Below, one piece after another: positions 57,222 to 64,000 of a DNA stretch of 64,000 nt. How positions within the stretch are numbered: position 1 is the stretch's first letter; each line of letters begins with the position of its first letter. Position numbers and translations under genes: made by a program. This DNA is from Acaryochloris sp. CCMEE 5410 (GTDB lineage Bacteria; Cyanobacteriota; Cyanobacteriia; Thermosynechococcales; Thermosynechococcaceae): the NCBI RefSeq assembly GCF_000238775.2, contig NZ_AFEJ02000001.1:2356001-2420000 (forward strand), in the 5' to 3' direction. A model generated the notes under the pieces. The model did no database searches and was not told the origin of the DNA. It was given only the letters and a program-made list of their open reading frames with translations.

Positions 57222-59765
57222 ATGAATGACGATAGACCTCAGTCTTATACTTCTCCACGTAAACTTGGCCCTCTCGCCATTGCCGCCATTTTGGCTAGTA
57301 GTCTTCTTCAGCCTCTTTTCCCTGCCTTAGCTTTAGGAACTGCTGCAGGGGAGCAGATTACCAATACAGCAACAGGCACCTACAAGGAGGATCCTGCTTC
57401 CTCAACAACCATTGATGCAACGTCAAATACAATTACAGTTACTGTTGCTGAAGTAGCAGGCTTATCGGCAGTGCCATCCGGATTTGCTGATTTAGATGGT
57501 GGCTCTGTTGATGCTGGGGATACTTTAACCTTTACCTTTGATGTCACCAATATTGGTAATGCCCCTACTAATTTATTTATCCCTGGTACGAACAACCTAA
57601 ATGCTGAGAATTTTGTTCCCAGTACAGTGCAGATTGTGAATGCATCTGGGACAGTACTGGCAACTGTACCTGCAGGTGGTTCTAACTTGAGTGCCTTGTC
57701 GATACCCGGCTTAGCAGATCTAGATCCTGATCAGGTATTAAAGGTTCGTGTAACTGGGACCCCAGCTCCGAATATACCAGCTGGTGCTGATGTAGGCGTC
57801 ACACTAGGGAACACAGGCCCCAATAACAATAGTGTAAGTACTCAAAACCAACCCGATAACTCAGATGGTGCTAGAGCAGATGACCTTCGTACCGTTGATG
57901 CTAATCCAAGCAATGGTGCCCCAGAAAATGGTGAACGGGAAGCCAGTGCGACAAATAGTATTCCTTTTGGAAGCTCACTTAGACCGATTGCATTGGCGAC
58001 GATAGCTAAGACCGCGTCTAATCTCAACCCAGGACCTACGCCGACAGCTAACGATGATTTAATTACCTATGATTTAGCCCTAACCGTTGAGAATACCTCA
58101 CCGAATGCCGCTTTTGTTCCTGCTAATTTAGAGGGAACACCGATTAATTTGAACGGTATATCGACTCCCAGAATTTTAGTCTCTGATGCGATTCCGGTAG
58201 GGACAAAGCTTTCGTCAATTGATAACATTCCAGCAAATTGGCAAGCTGTTTATACCACTACACCAACCAGTACACCAGCAACAGCTGCAGCTTGGGTCAC
58301 AACGCCACCTCCTCTGACCTCAGTGACTCGGCTTGGTTTTATTTTTGTGGGTGGACCTGTTCTGGGTAGAGGGACAACCGTAACGCCATTTCGCTTCACT
58401 GTAGTTACATCTGGATTGCCCCCCCTAGGTGGACAGGTGAATAACCTAGCGCAGGTGTTTGGAGAAACAGTTGGCGATTCATCTAACCAAGTTATTTATG
58501 ATGAATCAGGGGATTCTCATCCCAATAATTTCAACGATAATCAAACGCCTCCTAGCCCAACTGGCAGTAACTACAACCCTACAACTGATACTGGAGTCGC
58601 TAATCCAGTAACGCAGGGCACTGACGCAGGCAATGGAAATACTGGGACAGGCCCGAATGGTGAAGTCAATGTGATCCGCTTAGGAGAAGTGGCAGCTAGC
58701 GACGATATTCTCAACGGTCCTGATGGGGTGCCTGGGGCAGGGGGGCCATCAGATGACGATGATGATTTTACAAACCAATCCACTGATATTCCTCCCAATT
58801 TAGGTCCTACGGACACGTTCGATCCAGCTCCATCTACCTTTAACAATTCCGTTCAAAATCCGGCTAGTACCGGGTTTATTGCTGATGTTACGATTCAGCC
58901 GATTTCGCCCACTCAGGCGGAGGGAGCTGATGACAGTACATTGACGGGGCAATATGGTACAGATGCCGATATTCCTAATGGTACGGTCGTAACCATTGCC
59001 TACGATCCAGATGGCAATCCAGGAAATGGCGATGAGCGAACCGCGACCTATCAATGGGATAGTACCACCAATACCTTTGAGCTACTTGCTAGTACGACTG
59101 GAGGCGTTGCTGATGGTACACCCAGGCATGTCAATGCGGGTGATTTACCTGCAGGGCGAACGATTAACTACTCCGTGACGGTGGATCTACCTGATGGTGT
59201 GGGGGTTAATGACGAGATTCCTATTCCAATCGTGGCGTTTCCGGATGACGATCCGATCAATAATCCAGGTTTCACAGGGGAAACCACCAATAACGTGACG
59301 ATTGACCGCCTGTATACTGGCTTTCTACAAGTCATTAAAGAAGTCCAAGTCTTGGATGCCAATGGGGAGGTTATTCAAGCCTGGACTTCTGACCAAAGTA
59401 TTTTGGATGGTGTTAATATCCAGCTAGATTATCAGCTTGAGTACCGAATTACTTACGAGAATATCTCGACTCCGGTGGTGGGGAATGGCAATATCGGTCT
59501 GACGATTCCTGACTTAACCTTGGTGGAAGATGGGACGGCCACTGTAGGTGGTACAACGAATAACTGGGCGAGTTTCTCGAACCATCAGCAAAATACGAGT
59601 GCGGATCAAGGGGTGGTGAGATACTTCACGAATAGTGATGATCCCAATCCTTTGACCACGTCGGATCCGGTCGATGATACCAAAGTCCAGAAATACGAAA
59701 ATGAGGTCGGACAAGTCGATCCAGGCCAGCGAGGGCAATTCCTTTTCCGTCGTCGTATTAAGTAA
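57222..59765 (+). CDS. Secreted surface protein with DUF11-type repeats
   Basis: An 847-residue exported protein. From ATG 57222 the N-terminus is basic and then hydrophobic (KLGPLAIAAILASSLLQPLF, cleavage near ALALG). The mature part opens with AAGEQITNTATGTYKED, then beta-rich DUF11-like units: VDAGDTLTFTFDVTNIGNAP, a second at about 265-300 (DDLITYDLALTVENTSPNAA), and a third near the C-terminus (LQLDYQLEYRITYEN region). Asp-rich, Asn-rich linkers resemble calcium-dependent surface proteins. The end is QVDPGQRGQFLFRRRIK, without a sorting motif I know. It precedes a small partner with one such unit. Confidence 0.85.
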   Translation: MNDDRPQSYTSPRKLGPLAIAAILASSLLQPLFPALALGTAAGEQITNTATGTYKEDPASSTTIDATSNTITVTVAEVAGLSAVPSGFADLDGGSVDAGDTLTFTFDVTNIGNAPTNLFIPGTNNLNAENFVPSTVQIVNASGTVLATVPAGGSNLSALSIPGLADLDPDQVLKVRVTGTPAPNIPAGADVGVTLGNTGPNNNSVSTQNQPDNSDGARADDLRTVDANPSNGAPENGEREASATNSIPFGSSLRPIALATIAKTASNLNPGPTPTANDDLITYDLALTVENTSPNAAFVPANLEGTPINLNGISTPRILVSDAIPVGTKLSSIDNIPANWQAVYTTTPTSTPATAAAWVTTPPPLTSVTRLGFIFVGGPVLGRGTTVTPFRFTVVTSGLPPLGGQVNNLAQVFGETVGDSSNQVIYDESGDSHPNNFNDNQTPPSPTGSNYNPTTDTGVANPVTQGTDAGNGNTGTGPNGEVNVIRLGEVAASDDILNGPDGVPGAGGPSDDDDDFTNQSTDIPPNLGPTDTFDPAPSTFNNSVQNPASTGFIADVTIQPISPTQAEGADDSTLTGQYGTDADIPNGTVVTIAYDPDGNPGNGDERTATYQWDSTTNTFELLASTTGGVADGTPRHVNAGDLPAGRTINYSVTVDLPDGVGVNDEIPIPIVAFPDDDPINNPGFTGETTNNVTIDRLYTGFLQVIKEVQVLDANGEVIQAWTSDQSILDGVNIQLDYQLEYRITYENISTPVVGNGNIGLTIPDLTLVEDGTATVGGTTNNWASFSNHQQNTSADQGVVRYFTNSDDPNPLTTSDPVDDTKVQKYENEVGQVDPGQRGQFLFRRRIK

Positions 59766-59861
59766 TGAGGGTTGGGTGGGAACCCTGTCAACAGGTTATC
59801 TATTTAGCCGAAGGTCGAATCATTATCGATCCTCCCGCTGTTGAATTTCAAAGGTCTTCTC

Positions 59862-60425
59862 ATGATGAAACGTCGCTTATCCATTGGTCTGGGTATTTTA
59901 GCGGTTGCTGCAGCGGTTCCTTTTGTCAGTGGCACTCCAGTCTTTGCTAATTTACAAAAGGCTGGCACTGAGCTGGTAAACAAAATATTGCAACCAGAAG
60001 TGAAGCTGGTGCTATCTGCAGAGAAAAAAGTCACTACCACTAATGCTAACGGTGAGCCAGAGATCTCCTGGGAAGTGGTGGAAGACAATGTCACGGTCCG
60101 TCCAGGTGATGTCTTACGCTACACCTTGGTGAGCGAGAATGCTGGAGATAAACCCGCTTCGGAGCTAAAAATTAACCAACCTATTCCGAACCAAACGGCT
60201 TATGTTTTGGATTCTGCTCGGGCCAACGGTGCCACCCTTACTTACAGTATTGATGGGGGGCAGACCTATTCTGCACAACCCATGCTGGAGGTCACCCAGC
60301 CGGATGGAACGGTCAAGATGGAACCTGCACCAGCTGATGCTTATACCCATGTGCAATGGGATTATAGCGAGTCTTTAAAGCCAATGGCTTCTGTGCAAGC
60401 AGTCTATGAGGTTGCAGTGCAGTAA
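59862..60425 (+). CDS. Small secreted DUF11-type protein
   Basis: A 187-residue exported protein: a signal peptide (MKRRLSIGLGILAVAAAVPF, cleavage near VFA), then a single beta-sandwich with VRPGDVLRYTLVSENAGDKP and IPNQTAYVLDSARANGATLT, a one-unit DUF11-like domain. It lies about 95 bases after the large DUF11 gene, with an AAAGG in front, and is likely in the same operon. It may bind or assemble with the large protein; inference from pairing only. ATG 59862 or 59865 is preferred over 59841. Confidence 0.83.
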   Translation: MMKRRLSIGLGILAVAAAVPFVSGTPVFANLQKAGTELVNKILQPEVKLVLSAEKKVTTTNANGEPEISWEVVEDNVTVRPGDVLRYTLVSENAGDKPASELKINQPIPNQTAYVLDSARANGATLTYSIDGGQTYSAQPMLEVTQPDGTVKMEPAPADAYTHVQWDYSESLKPMASVQAVYEVAVQ

Positions 60426-60473
60426 GTAGACTTGAGGCAATTTCTCCGGTTGTTTGCAGAAACCTGAGGGTAT

Positions 60474-60968
60474 TTACCATCCCCAAGTTCCGGCACCGCC
60501 TTTGAAGGGACCCACAATATCAGGAGTAATCCAACCGCCGTAAAAATCACCAGCTTGGGCCTGCACTACTTCTCCATCGAGGGTGCAAACGTCCATACGG
60601 CTGGGATAGAAGGCGACGTAATCTTTGAGATCCGCAAAACGAGGGGTGGGATTGGCGTAAAACCAGGCGACGTTCTCTTCGGTGCGATCGCACACCGTTA
60701 CCGTGTAATATCCAGCTGAGCCTTTCCATTCACAAAAGGTGGATCGTCGCGTGAGCTGCAGATACTCCATTTGAATATCGGTAGGCGGAATATAGTAGAC
60801 CGGCGGATGACTAGTTTCTAAGACTCGCTTGGCTTGGTGAGTATCCGCTAAGGTAACGCCATTGAAAATGATCTGAATATGTTTGGAGGAATCTTCCAAC
60901 CGAGGAGGACGCGGATAATCCCATACCGATTCTTGACCCGGACCTGGCTCAATACGATTCAGGGGCAT
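60474..60968 (-). CDS. DUF427-family protein
   Basis: A 164-residue soluble protein with the DUF427 beta-fold: HIQIIFNGVTLADTHQAKRV, PVYYIPPTDIQMEYLQLTRR, TFCEWKGSAGYYTV, then FYPSRMDVCTLDGEVVQAQA and a GDFYGGWITPDI end. The family is of unknown function. It converges on the DUF11 pair and is separated from the glycosyltransferase gene by about 100 bases. Confidence 0.92.
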   Translation of the reverse strand: MPLNRIEPGPGQESVWDYPRPPRLEDSSKHIQIIFNGVTLADTHQAKRVLETSHPPVYYIPPTDIQMEYLQLTRRSTFCEWKGSAGYYTVTVCDRTEENVAWFYANPTPRFADLKDYVAFYPSRMDVCTLDGEVVQAQAGDFYGGWITPDIVGPFKGGAGTWGW

Positions 60969-61068
60969 GTAAACTGGACTCCTCTTTAGACGGCAAGCAA
61001 TACTCTCTTTTGAGAGTAACGTTGATTGGTCTTAGGGGGGGCATAAGCTGACAGACAGAATCAACCCA

Positions 61069-62361
61069 CTAGGATTGGGCATCTGCAGTGGAGTTAACCA
61101 GCGGTTTAAGGGACAAGGTGGTCTGAGGAACAGCCTGTCGTTTCCGAATCAACTCTTGCCACAGGGAGACTAGGGTATGAACCGTATTGTCCCAACTATA
61201 TTGGTCAAGACTAGATTGTGCCCGTTCGCCCATATGCTGCCTTAGATTAGAGTTGGTGACCAACTGTTGGAGTTTATCAGCAAAATCAGCAATGGATTGT
61301 GGGGTATACAAGAATCCATTCCAGCCATCCACAATGTTTTCCACCACGCCACCGGCCCTCGGTGCCAGGACAGGAATACCTGAAGCAAAGGCTTCTAAAA
61401 CGGTGAGTCCTCTCGCTTCTTTTTCCGAAGTCGTAACATGAATATCGCTATTGGCTAAAAGGGCTGGAACTTGGTGAGGAGCAACCCGACCTAACATATG
61501 CACCTGGTGAGTCAGTTGCTGAAGAGCATCTTCAATTTCTGAGTGCATGGGGCCATCCCCTGCCACCAACAGGGCAACTCGATCAGGCTTAACGCGGCTA
61601 AAAAAGTCTTGTAAAGCCTTAAACGTAAACCCCCAGCCCTTATCGGGAGTCAGGCGACCGACAAATACGAGCTTGACCTGTCCATCGACTTGGGGCAGCC
61701 CATAGGTTTGGGCAAAGTAGTCGGAGCACTTGAGGGCTGGGCTGAAGTGGTCTGCATCAAACCCAACTAAGCTGGCATAGCACGTATTGGTAATGCCTAA
61801 GTCGATAATTTTCTGATGAGTGATGGGGCTGGTAACCAAGGTGGTGCCATAGGCGTTATAGACACGGCGAAGTAAGAGTGTAAAACAGGTTTTGAGGACA
61901 GACAGGGCTCTTGGGGGCCAGTTGAAATAGTCCTCGGCATACTCAATAAAATTGGTACGAAAAAAACCAACGCAGGGAATATTGGCTCGCTGAGCATATT
62001 GAATACCAGGGATTTGCCACAGCCCCACCGATAAGCGTTCCGGCTCATCCACATGGACAATATCAGGCTGGAAGGCTTCTAAGGCCGTCTGCAGATGACG
62101 ACGGGCTCGCCAGGTAACATTGCGCTCAAAGTCCAGCCCCATAAACGCACTGCTGGTAAGAGGAATAACTTCTACATTAGGCAGAATGGGGCCAATATAG
62201 TCTTGCCAGTTCGGATACACGCTGGCTAATGCACTGTAATCAGGGCAAAACAGCTTCACCTGATGCCCCCAATCGCTCAGCTTCTGTAAGCGATGAAAAC
62301 CACTAACCGTGACCCCGTCGACAACGGGCAGGAAACCAGACGCAATAATCGCAATTTTCAT
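61069..62361 (-). CDS. GT4-family glycosyltransferase
   Basis: A 430-residue GT-B enzyme: an N-terminal Rossmann domain with the nucleotide-free start KIAIIASGFLPVVDGVTVSG and PDIVHVDEPERLS, and a C-terminal domain with KLVFVGRLTPDKGWGF, LLVAGDGPMHSEIED and the donor-binding segment EARGLTVLEAFASGIPVLAP. It resembles mannosyltransferases and sulfolipid-synthase-like enzymes (SqdX family) as I recall, but the donor is not fixed by these motifs. A divergent GT4 gene follows after about 240 bases. Confidence 0.9.
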   Translation of the reverse strand: MKIAIIASGFLPVVDGVTVSGFHRLQKLSDWGHQVKLFCPDYSALASVYPNWQDYIGPILPNVEVIPLTSSAFMGLDFERNVTWRARRHLQTALEAFQPDIVHVDEPERLSVGLWQIPGIQYAQRANIPCVGFFRTNFIEYAEDYFNWPPRALSVLKTCFTLLLRRVYNAYGTTLVTSPITHQKIIDLGITNTCYASLVGFDADHFSPALKCSDYFAQTYGLPQVDGQVKLVFVGRLTPDKGWGFTFKALQDFFSRVKPDRVALLVAGDGPMHSEIEDALQQLTHQVHMLGRVAPHQVPALLANSDIHVTTSEKEARGLTVLEAFASGIPVLAPRAGGVVENIVDGWNGFLYTPQSIADFADKLQQLVTNSNLRQHMGERAQSSLDQYSWDNTVHTLVSLWQELIRKRQAVPQTTLSLKPLVNSTADAQS

Positions 62362-62602
62362 GCTGGTAAGGCTTTGAGCAATGAGGACTACTTAAAACAA
62401 ATACCGAATCAAGATTAAGGTTAGCGATGGGTTGAGGTTAAGCTCTGCTTAGCTTGGTCTGTGTAATATTCACACAATCGCTGTCTCCACAAGATTTTCA
62501 AGAAAACAGAAATTTTTACGACCAAAATGGTTACCGCATCAGTCATGGCAATCCATAGTATTATCCGTGGATGGTATTGCTGAAAACGCTGTCCGCTGTT
62601 CG

Positions 62603-63811
62603 ATGTGTGTGATTAAACCCCAAAGACCGTCCTTGGGACCTGCACTGACTGCTCCAATTCCTGGATCAGCAAACACATCCCTCAACATTATCTATATCTC
62701 TCATCTCCATCCACCCGCCCATGCCAACTTGGAAAATATTGGGGGAATGCAGACCGTCAGTTTGCAGTTGTTAGAGCATCTGCAAGGGCGAACGGATATC
62801 TCCGTATTTCCCTTGGTAGTGAAGTCGCCTTGGCAGGGGACAGAATTGAGAACCTTGGGCTTTTTGATTAAGCTATTGGGGACCTTGCCCCGCATTATTC
62901 AGGAGCAACAGGCAGATGTGGTCTTGTTCTCTTCGATGGTGACAGCAGCCCTGGCCCCCTTGATGAGATCCAGGGTAGCTGTACCGATGGTGACCATTAA
63001 CCATGGCCAAGACGTAACTTTACCCGTTCGTCTTTATCAGCAATGGGTGCCTAAGGTTTTTCATTATTTGCAAGGGGTGATTTCGGTGTCTGCAGCCACT
63101 CAGGCAGCCAGCCTGGAGCGAGGATTACATCCCACCAAAAGCTTTGTGTTGCCAAATGCCCTGAATATCCAACCTCGTGCTTACCACCAACCGGGATCTC
63201 GGGACGTGCTGGAATCCGTTTTTCAGATCCCCTTAGAGGGCAAAAAGTTACTGCTCAGTGTGGGGCGGCAAGTCAAACGCAAGGGACATGCCTGGTTTTT
63301 GCAGCATGTATTGCCCAAAATTCAGCAGCCAATCGTGTATTTAATGATTGGTCAAGGGCCAGAAACTCAGCGATTAAAACACCTTCGAGCCCAGTCTCCC
63401 TACCCTGAACAGATCATCATCGCGGGGCAAACGTCGGCGGAGATATTGCAGCATGCCTATGATGCAGCCGATTTGTTCGTCATGCCCAATATCCCAGTTG
63501 CAGGAGATATGGAAGGGTTTGGGGTCGTTATATTAGAGGCTAATGAAGCCAGAACCCCCGTCGTTGCCTCTGATTTAGAAGGGCTACAAGATGTGGTGCA
63601 AAACGGTTGCAATGGATTTAAGGTAGCGCCCCTCAATGCCCACCAGTTTGCCCAGACCATTGATGACGTTCTAGACAGTAAGCTGCCCAGTCTCTCGAAC
63701 AGTGCTTATGCCTGGGTGACTGAAAACTATACTTGGTCAAGGGTTTGCGAACAATATATTGAGGTTTTGCAGCAGGTAACCCAAACCGTGCCTCCCGTGC
63801 TCTATCGCTAA
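62603..63811 (+). CDS. GT4-family glycosyltransferase
   Basis: A 402-residue GT-B enzyme. The N-terminal domain starts NIIYISHLHPPAHANLENIG, with the acceptor-side loop GGMQTVSLQLLEHL and VTINHGQDVTLPV. The C-terminal domain has LLLSVGRQVKRKGHAWFLQH, YLMIGQGPETQRLKHLRAQS and DMEGFGVVILEANEARTPVV, the EX7E-type donor site. The starting codon is uncertain: GTG 62567 or ATG 62603. It is paired divergently with another GT4 gene, suggesting a joint role in a glycan or glycolipid; inference. Confidence 0.9.
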   Translation: MCVIKPQRPSLGPALTAPIPGSANTSLNIIYISHLHPPAHANLENIGGMQTVSLQLLEHLQGRTDISVFPLVVKSPWQGTELRTLGFLIKLLGTLPRIIQEQQADVVLFSSMVTAALAPLMRSRVAVPMVTINHGQDVTLPVRLYQQWVPKVFHYLQGVISVSAATQAASLERGLHPTKSFVLPNALNIQPRAYHQPGSRDVLESVFQIPLEGKKLLLSVGRQVKRKGHAWFLQHVLPKIQQPIVYLMIGQGPETQRLKHLRAQSPYPEQIIIAGQTSAEILQHAYDAADLFVMPNIPVAGDMEGFGVVILEANEARTPVVASDLEGLQDVVQNGCNGFKVAPLNAHQFAQTIDDVLDSKLPSLSNSAYAWVTENYTWSRVCEQYIEVLQQVTQTVPPVLYR

Positions 63812-64000
63812 TGACGTGCTGTGCAACTTAGATTTTGAATAATCACTTCGCTTGCAATGCTTTCTATTCAAGGGCTACAGGTTAATTAGAGTATTTAGAA
63901 AGTCCTTGTGTTTCTAAGATTTACAATCTCTAATGAGAATATTCGCATTAGCATTTGGAAGAAATATGAGCTTCATACTAATTTCAAGGTCTGAAACGAC

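Noticed and set aside
1-64000. CRISPR array or prophage
   Set aside because: No regular repeats, cas genes, integrase, capsid or terminase proteins were seen.

Overview
The window comes from a cyanobacterium. The evidence is a photosystem II D2 gene (psbD), the ferredoxin-thioredoxin reductase catalytic subunit (ftrC), the alkane pathway pair aar/ado, the circadian output regulator rpaA, an hmp-type pilus-chemotaxis locus, and scattered HIP1 octamers (GCGATCGC, e.g. 162-169, 383-390, 2503-2510, 3578-3585). The stand-alone divergent D2 and two insertion sequences sitting inside genes make me lean towards an Acaryochloris-like genome. That is an impression from memory, not something the sequence proves. 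Almost everything is ordinary chromosomal content; there is no prophage, CRISPR array or rRNA.

Layout. 1-2105: the end of an M28 peptidase and a monocistronic psbD variant with its terminator. 2106-6747: an accessory patch with a HExxH protein, two HEAT-repeat proteins and a small acidic-protein gene cut by an intact ISAs1-family element. 6778-11167: RarA fused to a methyltransferase-like domain, an HtrA-type protease, and a LysM/LytM protein whose zinc ligands are lost. 11171-13759: an FHA-PAS-PAS-GGDEF-EAL c-di-GMP protein. 14275-23836: housekeeping genes (methyltransferase, cysS, coaD, DivIVA-like, rpsN, rseP-nth, a degenerate histidine kinase, a GIY-YIG protein, family-4 uracil-DNA glycosylase).

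23909-34305: the pilus motility/phototaxis signalling locus, with hmpF divergent from hmpB-C-D-E (CheY, CheW, MCP, CheA). The CheA gene is split between its Hpt domain and its kinase domain by a second ISAs1-family element whose transposase is decayed. 34385-37872: a Ski2-like helicase converging on rpaA. 38823-48123: small conserved genes, tRNA-Gln(UUG), tRNA-Ser(UGA), a Met-rich zinc-ribbon protein, an LptF/G-like permease, aar and ado, a YqgF/RuvC-fold protein and a PadR regulator.

49036-55809: a Ser/Thr kinase with an unassigned C-terminal domain, a UbiH-like monooxygenase, then ftrC-DUF309-lptA-lptB-lptF/G, which looks like an envelope lipid export operon behind ftrC. 55897-64000: a truncated GFA-family gene, about 1 kb of AT-rich non-coding DNA, a secreted DUF11-type surface protein with a small partner, a DUF427 protein and two divergent GT4 glycosyltransferases.

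The points most worth a second look are: the IS-split chemotaxis kinase, which reconstructs exactly in frame; the D2 variant with Leu at the conserved Trp191 position; the IS-interrupted gene in the HEAT-repeat patch; the RarA fusion; the zinc-less LytM protein; and the kinase C-terminal domain. I saw no wholly new multi-gene system. The patch at 2681-6747 (possible orphan immunity genes) and the DUF11 pair are the least explained parts.
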